The position numbers and the translations under genes were made by a program. From positions 62,001-126,000 of the forward strand of contig JAFIGS010000004.1 of assembly GCA_017849615.1 (NCBI GenBank): a DNA stretch of 64,000 nucleotides, written 5' to 3'. A model generated the notes under the pieces. It saw only the letters and a list, made by a program, of their open reading frames with translations. It searched no databases and was not told where the DNA came from. Origin of the DNA: Pseudolabrys sp. (GTDB taxonomy: Bacteria; Pseudomonadota; Alphaproteobacteria; Rhizobiales; Xanthobacteraceae). The first letter of the stretch is position 1, and the number at the start of each line of letters is the position of its first letter. Shown piece by piece: positions 1 through 8,549 of this stretch.

Positions 1-306
1 GAACTCGACGAGAGTGACGTCGCCCTTGGGATTGCCCAGGGTGACCTGACGCTTGGAGGAGAAGATCGTCTCGGCATGCTGCTTCACCGCGGCCTTGTGC
101 TTTTCGGCCTCGGCGGCTGTTGAACGTTTCTCGAGTTCGGCCATCGCCTCCTGCAGCACCTCGGGATGTGCGATCAGATATTCGCGGACGATCGCGCCGA
201 TTTCGTCGCGCTGCGGGCCGGAGAATTCGGCGGCGCTCGCGGACTGCGTCAGCGCCAGCGCGAACAGGCCCGCACATACGGCGAGAAGGCGGCTTGCGGT
301 TTTCAT
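1..306 (-). CDS. DsbA-family thiol:disulfide protein, N-terminal part only
   Basis: This reading frame runs off the left edge of the window, so only about 102 N-terminal residues are visible. It starts at the ATG at 306 with a signal peptide of about 25 residues ending ALTQSASA. An acidic helical segment follows (ISO-type 'VREYLIAHPEVLQEAMAELE') and then 'NPKGDVTLVEF', the strand that in DsbA/DsbG-like periplasmic oxidoreductases leads into the CxxC active site. The CxxC itself lies outside the window. The M48 protease gene is 22 bp upstream on the same strand, so the two are probably co-transcribed and both act in the periplasm. The family call rests on the conserved N-terminal pattern; whether it is an oxidase or an isomerase cannot be decided. 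Confidence 0.8.
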   Translation of the reverse strand, partial: MKTASRLLAVCAGLFALALTQSASAAEFSGPQRDEIGAIVREYLIAHPEVLQEAMAELEKRSTAAEAEKHKAAVKQHAETIFSSKRQVTLGNPKGDVTLVEF

Positions 307-328
307 CGGGGTTGGTCCTTGTCGGTGT

Positions 329-1753
329 TCAATTACGGGCATTGGTTGAAGGCTTGTCGTTGGTGATGTCGTTGGCGCGCACCCAGGGCGGCGAGCCGAC
401 CGGCAGGCGCGCCTTGGCGCGGGCGGCGATTTGCCGGGCCGTTGGTAGATCATTCCGGTTAAGGGCGGCTTGCGCGGCGGCGAGATCGGCGCGGCCCATA
501 TCGCCCTTGCGGCCATAGGCCATGGCGAGTTGGTCATAGGCTTCCGGGATGGTCGGCTCCCGCGCCAGCGCCGAATTGAGCAACCCAACGGCTTCCTCGG
601 CGCTGGCCGTGTTGTTCGAGCCGATCAGCGCCTGCGCCAGCATGACCTGGATGAGGGGAGCGCTGTTCGACAATTGCACCGCGCGGCGCAGCGGCGCCAC
701 AGCCTCGGCGCCCCGGCCGGCTTCCAGCAGGGCCTGGCCCTTGAGTTCCTGGAAATAGGGATTGCCCGGCTGGGCCTGGATCAGCCCCTCGATCTGGGCG
801 AGCGCGTTGCGAAGATCGGCGTGGCGATAGGCGGCGATGGCCCGCGCATAGCGCGCCGGCATGCTCTGGTCGCTCATGGGAAAGCGCCTTGCCACTGCGT
901 CGGGCCGATCGAGGAAACCGGCGAGCTTGGCGCGCATCATGTCGTGACGCGCCTGCAGCGCCGGCGGGTCCTTGACGTCAAAATAAGGGCTCTGCCGCGC
1001 CACCACTTCCAGTGCGGCGACACGTTCCTGCGGCATCGGATGAGTCTGCAAATAGGGATCGACATAGCGCGAATTGAACAGCGCCTCGTTCGACAGCCGC
1101 TTGAACAGTTCGATCATGCCGCGCGACGACTGCTTCGAGGCATTGAGGAACTTGACGCCTGCGTGGTCCGCCGCGTCTTCCTGCGTGCGCACATAAGCGA
1201 GCAGCGAGCGCTGGATCGCCGATTGCGGCGCCATGATCGCCGCGGCGCCGGCATTGGCGCCGCCGGCAACCGCGGCGCCGGCGCCGAGCAGCAGCGCGAT
1301 GATGGATGCGGTCTGCGCACGAGCCAGTTGCTCGCGGAGTTTGAGCAGATGGCCGCCTGCCAGATGGCCCGTCTCATGCGCGAACACGCCGATGATCTCG
1401 TTCGGCGTCTTGGCGTCGAACAGCGCGCCGGCGTTGATGAAGATGTGGCGGCCGTCCATGACGAAGGCGTTGAAGGTGCGGTCGTTGAGCACCACGACGC
1501 GGACATTCTGCTGGGCGAGTCCGGCGGCGCGCAGGACGGGTGTGGCGTAATCGCGCAGCAGACTCTCGATCTCGGTGTCGCGGATGACCGACATGCCGCC
1601 GGAGCGCTGCTGCGCGGCCGCCGGCGCGGTCATCGGGCCGATACCGGCGACCGCCACCGCCGCGGCGACGCCGACGGCGAAAGCCCGGCGAAGGCGGCGG
1701 CCGGCGGCTGGCGCAAGCGAAGCGGTCCTGTTAGGTAAGCCCGTCAATTCCAT
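329..1753 (-). CDS. M48-family metalloprotease with TPR repeats (BepA/YfgC-like)
   Basis: The 474-residue protein begins with a long basic N-terminus and a hydrophobic signal segment (about 23-48, ending APAAAQQ). The zinc motif HETGH is at about residues 126-130, followed by a second-helix EDAAD motif near residue 192 that supplies the third zinc ligand; both are typical of peptidase family M48. The C-terminal part (about 290-450) is Ala/Leu-rich helical and resembles TPR repeats ('NPYFQELKGQALLEAGRG'). Family members such as E. coli BepA are periplasmic and act in outer-membrane protein quality control, which I infer here. It precedes the DsbA-like gene with 22 bp between them, suggesting an operon for periplasmic protein folding and quality control. 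The start has only a weak ribosome-binding site, so a downstream start is possible. Confidence 0.88.
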   Translation of the reverse strand: MELTGLPNRTASLAPAAGRRLRRAFAVGVAAAVAVAGIGPMTAPAAAQQRSGGMSVIRDTEIESLLRDYATPVLRAAGLAQQNVRVVVLNDRTFNAFVMDGRHIFINAGALFDAKTPNEIIGVFAHETGHLAGGHLLKLREQLARAQTASIIALLLGAGAAVAGGANAGAAAIMAPQSAIQRSLLAYVRTQEDAADHAGVKFLNASKQSSRGMIELFKRLSNEALFNSRYVDPYLQTHPMPQERVAALEVVARQSPYFDVKDPPALQARHDMMRAKLAGFLDRPDAVARRFPMSDQSMPARYARAIAAYRHADLRNALAQIEGLIQAQPGNPYFQELKGQALLEAGRGAEAVAPLRRAVQLSNSAPLIQVMLAQALIGSNNTASAEEAVGLLNSALAREPTIPEAYDQLAMAYGRKGDMGRADLAAAQAALNRNDLPTARQIAARAKARLPVGSPPWVRANDITNDKPSTNARN

Positions 1754-1995
1754 GGTCTTCTGAACGCTGGCCTTGTTGGCGCTTCGAGGCGATTGGCGCG
1801 GAAACTAGGCGACGCGGGTGAACCGGGTCAATGTAAGCCGATTTGACACGGCCCCATTGAATTTTTGCGGCGTTCGGTCATCACAAAATGGCGATTCTGA
1901 ACCCGCGATTCACGCCCGCGCAACCGGTGTCTGCCAAGCAAGCCGCCGAATACGGCAGCAGCGGGGCGGGACCGTCTCGACAGGACTAAAAGGCA

Positions 1996-3168
1996 ATGCT
2001 CGACAAGGCGAAAAAACTCATTCTTCCGTCCCGGCGCAGCGACGTTCCGCCCTTCATTGTGATGGACGTGATGGCGGCGGCGGCGCAAGTCGAGGCGCAG
2101 GGCCGGCATGTCGTGCACATGGAAGTCGGCCAGCCGTTCCAGCCGGCGCCGAGGACAGCGTTGGATGCCGCGCGCGCCGCGCTCTCCGGCCGCATCGCCT
2201 ACACCGAAGCGCTCGGCATGCCGTCGCTGCGCGCGCGCATCGCGCGGCATTACGCGGACACCTATGGCCTCGACCTCGATCCGGCGCGGGTGGTAGTAAC
2301 CACCGGCTCGTCCGGCGGCTTCATACTGGCGTTTCTGTCGCTGTTCGAGGCGGGCGATCGGGTGGCGCTCGCCAATCCCGGCTATCCGCCGTACCGGCAC
2401 ATCCTCACCGCGCTCGGCTGCGAGCCGGTGCTGATCGAAACGTCGGCGGCGACGCGCTGGGTGATCTCGCCGGAGGCGCTGATCGCAGCGCATCGGGACA
2501 AGCCGCTGGCCGGCCTCCTGATCGCCAGCCCGGCCAATCCGACCGGCACGATGATGGACCGCGCGCATCTGGCGCAGCTCATCGCGGCCGCCGAAGCCGA
2601 AGGCATCAAGGTGATCTCCGACGAGATCTATCACGGACTCGATTACGCCTTCGCCGCGGAAACGGCGGCCGAGCTGTCCGATCACGCCGTGATCATCAAT
2701 TCGTTCTCGAAATACTTCTGCATGACCGGCTGGCGCATCGGCTGGCTGGTGATGCCGGAGGCCCTGACGCGATCGGTCGAACGGTTGCAGCAGAACTTCG
2801 CCATCTCGGTGCCGGCTCTGTCGCAGATCGCGGCGGAAGCGGCCTTCGACGGCGCCGAGGAGATGGAAGCCGTCAAGCACGTCTATGAGGCGAACCGGCG
2901 TATTCTGGTCGACGGCTTGCCGAAAGCCGGGCTCGACAAATTCCTGCCCGTCGACGGCGGCTTCTATCTCTATGCCGACGTCTCGCGCTTCTCCAACGAC
3001 AGTCTCGACTTCGCCAAGCGCATGCTGAACGAGGCCGGTGTCGCTGCGACCCCCGGCATCGATTTCGATCCGGTCAACGGCCACAATTACCTGCGCTTCT
3101 GCTACGCCGGCTCGACGCCGGAGATGCACGAGGCGGTGACGCGGATCGGAGACTGGCTCAGGCGGTGA
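1996..3168 (+). CDS. PLP-dependent class I/II aminotransferase
   Basis: The 390-residue protein has the fold-type I aminotransferase layout. It shows 'MEVGQPF' near residue 42, the cofactor-binding region 'TTGSSGGF' near 103, 'SPANPTG' near 178, 'ISDEIY' with the PLP-pyridine aspartate near 209, the Schiff-base lysine in 'NSFSKYF' at about residue 239, and an arginine in 'TGWR' a few residues later. Substrate specificity cannot be read from sequence; annotation pipelines often label this subgroup as aspartate or alanine-type aminotransferase. It is divergent from the M48 gene, with about 240 bp between them that must hold both promoters. Cytoplasmic. Confidence 0.9.
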   Translation: MLDKAKKLILPSRRSDVPPFIVMDVMAAAAQVEAQGRHVVHMEVGQPFQPAPRTALDAARAALSGRIAYTEALGMPSLRARIARHYADTYGLDLDPARVVVTTGSSGGFILAFLSLFEAGDRVALANPGYPPYRHILTALGCEPVLIETSAATRWVISPEALIAAHRDKPLAGLLIASPANPTGTMMDRAHLAQLIAAAEAEGIKVISDEIYHGLDYAFAAETAAELSDHAVIINSFSKYFCMTGWRIGWLVMPEALTRSVERLQQNFAISVPALSQIAAEAAFDGAEEMEAVKHVYEANRRILVDGLPKAGLDKFLPVDGGFYLYADVSRFSNDSLDFAKRMLNEAGVAATPGIDFDPVNGHNYLRFCYAGSTPEMHEAVTRIGDWLRR

Positions 3169-3529
3169 TGATGACGATCGCCGAACGGCCGGGCAATGGC
3201 GCGACAGCGCGTCTGGTCCGGATTATCGTCTGACTACGCCGCCGCCGCGCGCACCCACGCCGTCGATGTCGCGGGGGCCACCGTCCTCTACCCAGGCGCC
3301 AGTCTGATCGCCGGTGTGCGTGACGTTCTGCATGTTCGCTGCCAACGCCGTGGCGCTGGGCGTCGCCGCGGTGGCGGCCATCTTCGCGGCGCGGGATTGC
3401 CATCGGCGGCGTCGCGACGCGTCATTGCGGGAGACAGCGTCAACCGTCGTCAAAGACTCAGCCATGCCGGCATGTTAATCGGCAAATGGCGTGCGAACAG
3501 TTATCTTCGTGACGGCGAAGGCGCGCGTT
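3169..3529. other. Intergenic region without a convincing gene
   Basis: This is the 360-bp gap between two convergent genes, the aminotransferase (+) and ampC (-). An 80-codon open frame exists on the minus strand (3223-3465), but its product is Arg/Ala-rich, low in hydrophobic order and has no recognisable motif or ribosome-binding site. I see no clear terminator hairpin followed by a T run. Confidence 0.4.
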
Positions 3530-4678
3530 TCAATACGCGATCGCTTCGAGCACGGCATAGGCCGCCGCAATGCGCGCCGCCGTTGGCATGTTGCGGTTCG
3601 ACAGGATGACGACGCCGATACGTTTGGACGGCACGAAGGCGGCATAGGCGCCGAAGCCGCGGGTCGAGCCGGTCTTGTTGAACAATGTTGCTCCGGTGGG
3701 TGCACGCGGCGGCTTGATCGGCGTGGCGGCATTGGGTTCGAACACCATCTTGTCGCTGTTGCCGGCCAGCAGACGCTCCAGCGGCACCGGGTAGGGATAC
3801 TGCTCCCAGCCCAGTCCTTGCACCATGCCGCCGGCCGCGAAATAGCCGACATGGGTGCCGTCGATGGCGCGGCGCAGCGCCGGCTCAAGGCTGTCCGGCT
3901 GCATGTTCAGTTCGATATAGCGGACCATGTCAGTGGTTGAACTTTTTATTCCAAAGGCCTCGTCGCCGAACGGCGCCGCGCCGGCGCGCACCGGCTTGTT
4001 GGCGCGGTCATAGCCCTGCGCGTAATCGGCCATCGCCGCCGGCGGCACACGGATGTGAGTGTGGGCAAGCCCCAGCTTCGGCAGCAAATCGCGCTCGACG
4101 ATATCGGCATAATCGCCCTTCATCGCCAGGGCGGCGACATGGCCGAACAGGCCGATGCTCGGATTGGAATAGCGCCGCTGCGTGCCCGGCGCGGCCGCCG
4201 GCTTCCATGTCTGCAGGAAGGCGATCGCCTCCGCTTCAGTCTTGATCTTGCCCGAGAACAGTAGCGGCAGGCCGCCGGCCGTATAGGTGCCGAGATGGAC
4301 GAGGCTTGCCTTGTCGATCTCGGTGCCCTTGAGCGCCGGCATGTATTTGCCGGGGTGGTCGTCGAGCGAGAGCTTGCCGGTCGCCGTGCCGTAGGTGGCG
4401 AGCGTCGCGGCGAAGGTCTTGCTGATCGAGCCGATCTCGAACAGCGTGTCCTTCGTCACCGGCGTCTGCGGCTCCTTCGTGGCGACGCCATAGCTGAAAA
4501 AATATTGCTGCCCGTGCGCCGTTACCCCGACAGCGATGCCGGGCACGTCATGCTGCGAGAGCAGGGGGCGCACGGCGCGCTCGATGGTGGCGGTGAGTTT
4601 GTCGGGTGCTTCGGCGGCCCGCGCTGAGGTCATTGATATGGCGGCAAGCATGGCCGTCATGGTCGCGGCGAGTTTCAA
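3530..4678 (-). CDS. ampC: Class C beta-lactamase (AmpC-type serine hydrolase)
   Basis: The 382-residue length matches chromosomal AmpC enzymes. A signal peptide (about 1-22, ending SARAAEA) exports it to the periplasm. The three active-site motifs are all present: S84-I-S-K87 in 'FEIGSISKTF', Y170-S-N in 'RRYSNPSIG', and K335-T-G in 'LFNKTGSTRGFGAY'. 'TYTAGGLPL' and 'MVQGLGWEQYPYP' are further AmpC signatures, which separates it from generic class C esterases. It should hydrolyse cephalosporins. There is no divergent ampR regulator next to it, so the usual AmpR-controlled induction is not encoded here; expression is likely constitutive or controlled from elsewhere. The downstream anmK gene (about 33 kb away) belongs to peptidoglycan recycling but is not adjacent. 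Confidence 0.92.
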   Translation of the reverse strand: MKLAATMTAMLAAISMTSARAAEAPDKLTATIERAVRPLLSQHDVPGIAVGVTAHGQQYFFSYGVATKEPQTPVTKDTLFEIGSISKTFAATLATYGTATGKLSLDDHPGKYMPALKGTEIDKASLVHLGTYTAGGLPLLFSGKIKTEAEAIAFLQTWKPAAAPGTQRRYSNPSIGLFGHVAALAMKGDYADIVERDLLPKLGLAHTHIRVPPAAMADYAQGYDRANKPVRAGAAPFGDEAFGIKSSTTDMVRYIELNMQPDSLEPALRRAIDGTHVGYFAAGGMVQGLGWEQYPYPVPLERLLAGNSDKMVFEPNAATPIKPPRAPTGATLFNKTGSTRGFGAYAAFVPSKRIGVVILSNRNMPTAARIAAAYAVLEAIAY

Positions 4679-4766
4679 GGCGCTTCCTCGTTCGTTTAAC
4701 GCGGGTGGCGATCACGTCGCAGCATTATGGCGTGAGGGGGACGCGCGCGACAGAACGAGGCGAGGC

Positions 4767-5438
4767 TCAGAACTCGACGTCGAGCTCGACCACCTCGTCC
4801 GGCTCGGCCAGGGCGCCTTCGATCCACTCTTTGACGGCAGGAAGATCCATGATCGACTGACAATAGGCGGCGCAATCGGAATCGAGGTTGACGTCATAGG
4901 TGATGAAGCGCGTCACCACCGGCGCGAACATCGCGTCGGCCATGGTCGGCTTATCGCCGAACAGGAACGGGCCCTTGCTCCTGGCAAGGCACTCGCGCCA
5001 GATCGAGATGACGCGGTCGATGTCGGCCTGCGCCCCGACCCAGACCTTGAAGCCGGGGTGGTGCGCCTTGAGATTCATCGGCAGCGCCGACCGCAAATTA
5101 GTGAAACCGGAATGCATCTCGCCGCTCACCGAACGGCAATGCGCGCGCGCTGCACGATCGGACGGCAGCAGCGTACAGTCCGGAACGTTCTCGCTGAGAT
5201 ATTCGGCAATCGCCAGCGTGTCCCATATCTTGACGCCGTCATGCGTCAGCGCCGGCACGAGGAAGGAGGGTGACAGAAGGAGCAGTTCGGCGCGGGTCGA
5301 GGGATCGTCGCTGGCGACTGGCTGCTCGTCGAAATCGAGCCCGGCGAACTTGCACAACAGCCAGCCGCGCATCGACCATGAACCGTAGTTCTTGCTGGCA
5401 ATGGTAAGTGTGGCTTTCGCAGGGGCGAACGAATCCAT
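4767..5438 (-). CDS. Glutathione S-transferase family protein
   Basis: The 223-residue protein has the usual GST length and two-domain pattern. The N-terminal thioredoxin-like half starts 'LTIASKNYGSWSMRGWLL', where a Ser/Tyr cluster near residue 18-22 would activate glutathione, and continues to the cis-Pro 'FLVPAL' and the 'IAEYLSE' glutathione-contact helix. The helical C-terminal half contains 'FLFGDKPTMADAMFAPVV', the conserved N-capping-box region of GSTs. The cytoplasmic role is probably detoxification, and the substrate is unknown. It is a single gene, transcribed in the same direction as ampC (88 bp apart), with no partner that explains its function. Confidence 0.88.
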   Translation of the reverse strand: MDSFAPAKATLTIASKNYGSWSMRGWLLCKFAGLDFDEQPVASDDPSTRAELLLLSPSFLVPALTHDGVKIWDTLAIAEYLSENVPDCTLLPSDRAARAHCRSVSGEMHSGFTNLRSALPMNLKAHHPGFKVWVGAQADIDRVISIWRECLARSKGPFLFGDKPTMADAMFAPVVTRFITYDVNLDSDCAAYCQSIMDLPAVKEWIEGALAEPDEVVELDVEF

Positions 5439-5663
5439 GGGAGTACAAAGTCCTCATCGACAGGCAGCCCGGCTTCGTCAGCTTAGATGAAAATGCAGAC
5501 TAATCAATTGTTTTAGAAGAGAATTCGAGATCGGGAGGGTGGCTTGTCCCCACCTCGGCCGGTACCAGCTTCAGGAAAGCTTGCTAATTATAATCTCGCA
5601 GCGCAGCATAAAATGAACTAGGCTTGATGATTAGAGGACTCGCCGGGGTCCTCCGGGGATTGG

Positions 5664-6881
5664 ATGCTCTATCAGTCGTATCAGGCCCAGTCGGACTTCT
5701 TTGATCCGCTACGCAAATTCGCCGCCATGGCCGCCGGCTCCGTCGGCGCACAGCTCAATGGCGCGGCGCGGCCGTCGTTCTGGGGCAATCTGGGCGCCGG
5801 CTACGAACTGATCGCGCGCGCCACCTTGACTCATACGCGGCCGGGCTACGGCATCGACAGTGTCATAGTCGGCAATCAGGACGTTGCGGTCACCGAAGAG
5901 GCTGTCGATGTCACGCCGTTCGGCACGCTGCTGCATTTCAAGAAAGATATCGACCAGGCCCAGCCGCGGGTCCTGATCATCGCGCCGCTGTCCGGGCATT
6001 TCGCGACGCTGCTGCGCGCCACCGTGCGAACCATGCTGGCCGAGCACGACGTATATATTACCGATTGGCACAATGCCCGTGACGTGCCGCTTTCGGCCGG
6101 CCGCTTCGGTTTCGAGGACTACACCACCCATCTGATCCGCTTTCTTGAGAGGATCGGGCCGGGCGCGCATATGGTGGCGGTGTGCCAGCCCTGCGTGTCG
6201 GCGCTGGTGGCAGCGAGCGTCATGGCGCAGGGCGACCACCCGGCGCAGCCGCGTTCGATGACCTTAATGGCCGGGCCGATAGACACCCGCATCCAGCCGA
6301 CCAAGGTCAACGAACTGGCCAAGAGCAAGTCAATCAAATGGTTCGAGGAGAATATGATCGCCACCGTGCCGTCGCGCTATGCCGGCGCGGGTAGGCGGGT
6401 CTATCCGGGCTTCGTGCAGTTGATGGCTTTCATGTCCATGAACATGGACCGGCATGTGAAGGCGCACCGCGAGCTCTATGAGAATATCGCCAAGGGCAAT
6501 ATTGAGAAGGCCGAGCAGACCAAGGCGTTCTACGACGAGTACTTTGCCGTTCTCGATCTCGCCGCCGAGTTCTATCTGGAAACGGTGCAACTGGTATTTC
6601 AGCAGCATACGCTGCCGCTCGGCCAACTGACCTATCAGGGTGAGAAGGTGGAGCCAGCGGCGATCAAACGCACCGCGCTGTTCACCGTCGAGGGCGAGCG
6701 CGACGACATTTGCGCGGTCGGTCAGACCTTGGCGGCGCACGATCTGTGCACGTCGCTTCGGCCCTATCGCAAACGCCACTACATGCAGGCCGGCGTCGGC
6801 CATTACGGCGTATTCTCTGGCAAGAGCTGGCAGAACCAGATCTATCCGCAGGTCAAGAACGTCATTCTGCAGAGCGACTGA
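5664..6881 (+). CDS. phaZ: Intracellular polyhydroxybutyrate (PHB) depolymerase
   Basis: The 405-residue protein begins 'MLYQSYQAQSDFFDPLR', characteristic of intracellular PHB depolymerases of the PhaZ1 (Ralstonia) type. The nucleophile region is 'MVAVCQPCVSALVAAS' near residues 170-185; in this family a cysteine (here probably Cys174) replaces the serine of the alpha/beta-hydrolase lipase box. Other conserved stretches are 'YITDWHNARDVPL' and, near the C-terminus, 'HYMQAGVGHYGVFSGKSW', which carries the catalytic histidine. It has no signal peptide, which fits mobilisation of stored PHB granules in the cytoplasm. It stands alone, with no phasin or PHB synthase gene in the window. The 225-bp upstream gap contains an AT-rich stretch (about 5575-5625) suitable for a promoter. 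Confidence 0.93.
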   Translation: MLYQSYQAQSDFFDPLRKFAAMAAGSVGAQLNGAARPSFWGNLGAGYELIARATLTHTRPGYGIDSVIVGNQDVAVTEEAVDVTPFGTLLHFKKDIDQAQPRVLIIAPLSGHFATLLRATVRTMLAEHDVYITDWHNARDVPLSAGRFGFEDYTTHLIRFLERIGPGAHMVAVCQPCVSALVAASVMAQGDHPAQPRSMTLMAGPIDTRIQPTKVNELAKSKSIKWFEENMIATVPSRYAGAGRRVYPGFVQLMAFMSMNMDRHVKAHRELYENIAKGNIEKAEQTKAFYDEYFAVLDLAAEFYLETVQLVFQQHTLPLGQLTYQGEKVEPAAIKRTALFTVEGERDDICAVGQTLAAHDLCTSLRPYRKRHYMQAGVGHYGVFSGKSWQNQIYPQVKNVILQSD

Positions 6882-6886
6882 CGGTT

Positions 6887-7144
6887 TCAGCGCACGCCGA
6901 GCAGGCGCTGAAACAGCGTGCCGCCGAGGAAGCGGGAGAATACGATGAAATACAGCACGACGACCGCGAACACGGCGAAGGCCGGCATGCCCTTGAGCTC
7001 GAAGCCTTCTTCGGTGGCGCCGCCGGTGAGCCGGGCGACCGCATAGCCGGCGATGATGAAGATGAACAGGAAGTCCAGGATCGCGGCGAACACTTTGCGG
7101 GCGGTCGATACCGGTCGGACCGGCGCGGTTTCGGGCTGGGTCAT
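6887..7144 (-). CDS. Small RDD-like membrane protein
   Basis: This 85-residue protein has two hydrophobic segments (about 22-42 and 53-70) separated by a short polar loop. The arginine in 'STARKVFAAILDFLFIF' and the 'GGTLFQRLLGVR' end are reminiscent of RDD-domain membrane proteins, in which a short membrane hairpin is followed by a conserved LGxR motif. It converges on phaZ with only 5 bp between the stop codons. The downstream half of a full RDD domain is missing, so it is a short version or a minimal relative. Its role is unknown; inner-membrane location is inferred. Confidence 0.65.
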   Translation of the reverse strand: MTQPETAPVRPVSTARKVFAAILDFLFIFIIAGYAVARLTGGATEEGFELKGMPAFAVFAVVVLYFIVFSRFLGGTLFQRLLGVR

Positions 7145-7179
7145 GGTACTGATCCTTCGGGTGAACTAAGGTGCTACCG

Positions 7180-7626
7180 TCACTTTTCCGAGGCCGGCCG
7201 CACCTTCACGTCGATCGAGAGCGGCTTCCATTCTTCTTCGGAGACGATGAAGGCGAGTTCGTAGAGAACGCGGCTCGGTTGTGTGTCGAAATGACCGCGC
7301 AGTTGCAGAATACCGTGATCGTCGATGCGGGTCGGCGTCGTGGCGACCGGCGGCTTGAGGATGATGCCGGAGAGGTCGAGCTGTTTCTCGGCGAAGCTGC
7401 GGAAGCCCTCTTTGAGCTTGTCGGGGCTGAACTGTGTGCGGAACGGCTTGGCCAGCTTGGCGTGCAGGACGGCGTAGTTGCCGGTGATGTTGGCGTCGTT
7501 GAGCGTCAGCAGGCAGGTCTTGATCAGTTTTTCCTGCACCGCGTCGCTCGGCAATGCGGGTTCGGCGATTGCCGACCCGGCGCAGAGCAGGGCGCTCAGC
7601 AAAGCAATCATGTAACGAAAGCGCAT
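7180..7626 (-). CDS. Conserved-looking secreted protein of unknown function
   Basis: I chose the ATG at 7626 because it is preceded by a strong GGAGGGGG ribosome-binding site and opens directly into a signal peptide ('MRFRYMIALLSALLCAG', cleaved near SAIAEP); an upstream in-frame start would add ten residues that spoil the signal. The mature protein of about 127 residues is mixed alpha/beta: 'LPSDAVQEKLIKTCLLTLNDA' (first part), a 'NYAVLHAKLAKPFR' helix, then strands ending 'WKPLSIDVKV'. The pattern resembles small NTF2/cystatin-like periplasmic proteins, but I do not recognise a family. It lies 35 bp upstream of the RDD-like gene on the same strand, so both may share a transcript. Confidence 0.72.
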   Translation of the reverse strand: MRFRYMIALLSALLCAGSAIAEPALPSDAVQEKLIKTCLLTLNDANITGNYAVLHAKLAKPFRTQFSPDKLKEGFRSFAEKQLDLSGIILKPPVATTPTRIDDHGILQLRGHFDTQPSRVLYELAFIVSEEEWKPLSIDVKVRPASEK

Positions 7627-7759
7627 TTCCCCCTCCGCGACCCGGATATCAGCCACGATGCAACACGGCGCGGACGCGGCTTTGCGCTAGATCAATCTCC
7701 TCGGCTGGAAGCCGAATGAGCGCGAGCCGCCGCCGCTGCCGGGCAAAACGTTCAAGGTC

Positions 7760-8380
7760 ATGACAGCAACGCAGAAAGGGTCGCGCCACGGCGCTTATGA
7801 AGACGCTCTGGCGATCGTGACCGGCACCTTGTTTGTTTCGTTCGCGCTGACGCTGTTCAAGCTTGCCGGATTGCTCACCGGCAGTACGGCCGGGCTCGCC
7901 TTTTTGGCGTTCTACACGACGGGGGTCCCGTTCGGTGCAGCGTTTTTCGTCATCAACCTGCCGTTCTATGTTCTTGCGTTCATGCGGATGGGATGGCGCT
8001 TCACGCTCAAGACCTTCTGCGCGGTGGCGCTGACCTCCATGCTCACCGAGCTGCACACGCGCTTCATCCATATTGGCGACGTCGATCCGATCTACGCCGC
8101 TGTGTTCGGCGGGCTGCTGATGGGCGTCGGCTTCATTGTACTGTTCCGCCATCAAGCCAGCCTCGGCGGCGTCAACATCCTGGCGCTCTATTTGCAGGAC
8201 AGATACGGCGTTCGCGCCGGCAAGGTGCAGCTTGCCGTCGATCTCACCGTCCTCGCCGCCTCGTGCCTGATTGTGAGCCGGCTGGCCTTGCTGGCCTCCG
8301 TAATCGGAGCGTCGGTGCTCAATATGGTCATCTGGATCAATCACCGGCACGACCGCTACATCGCCTGGTCGGCGCCCTAG
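7760..8380 (+). CDS. YitT-family membrane protein
   Basis: The 206-residue polytopic protein has about five to six hydrophobic helices and the YitT-family pattern. This comprises an N-terminal helix with 'LTGSTAGLAFLAFYTTGVPFG', a central 'VFGGLLMGVGFIVLFRHQASLGGVNILAL', and a C-terminal helix before 'INHRHDRYIAW'. Unlike Bacillus YitT it lacks the C-terminal cytoplasmic DUF2179 domain, as is common for proteobacterial members. The function of the family is not established. A perfect intrinsic-type hairpin follows 17 bp after the stop. Confidence 0.85.
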   Translation: MTATQKGSRHGAYEDALAIVTGTLFVSFALTLFKLAGLLTGSTAGLAFLAFYTTGVPFGAAFFVINLPFYVLAFMRMGWRFTLKTFCAVALTSMLTELHTRFIHIGDVDPIYAAVFGGLLMGVGFIVLFRHQASLGGVNILALYLQDRYGVRAGKVQLAVDLTVLAASCLIVSRLALLASVIGASVLNMVIWINHRHDRYIAWSAP

Positions 8381-8397
8381 GCTCAAACGCTCAACGA

Positions 8398-8429
8398 AAA
8401 GCCCGCCGGTCGGGAGACCGGCGGGCTTT
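8398..8429. terminator. Strong hairpin terminator after the YitT gene
   Basis: An 11-bp perfect G+C-rich stem (GCCCGCCGGTC pairing with GACCGGCGGGC around a GGGA loop) is extended by three A-T pairs. On the + strand it ends in TTT, and on the minus strand the flanking A tract gives TTTT, so it can terminate transcription from both the YitT gene and the converging small ORF at 8449-8523. Confidence 0.85.
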
Positions 8430-8448
8430 GTCGTATCGGCGATTGGTC

Positions 8449-8523
8449 TCAGGTGATACCGAGCAGCATCAACACGAGGATGAGGCTGATCGGAACGCCG
8501 AGGAGCCACAACAGTATAGGCAT
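8449..8523 (-). CDS. 24-residue single-helix membrane protein
   Basis: This gene is too short for ordinary ORF calling. An ATG at 8523 is preceded by the near-perfect ribosome-binding site AGGAGGAAA, 4 nt from the start. It opens a 24-codon frame whose product is almost entirely Leu/Ile/Val with one tryptophan pair region and two Pro/Gly kinks ('MPILLWLLGVP' at the start, 'LMLLGIT' at the end), then TGA. It lies just downstream of the 314-residue membrane protein gene (gap 26 bp) and just before the bidirectional terminator, so it is probably the last cistron of that transcript. Function is unknown; it may be a small regulator or subunit of the neighbouring membrane protein. Confidence 0.65.
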   Translation of the reverse strand: MPILLWLLGVPISLILVLMLLGIT

Positions 8524-8549
8524 GAGGTTTCCTCCTGTTTGCCGGGTGG

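Noticed and set aside
470-1738. A 422-codon open frame on the + strand opposite the M48 protease
   Set aside because: Its sequence is an antisense shadow of the M48 gene and lacks any motif or ribosome-binding site.
3223-3465. An 80-codon frame in the aminotransferase-ampC gap
   Set aside because: Arg/Ala-rich composition, no start signal, no recognisable pattern.
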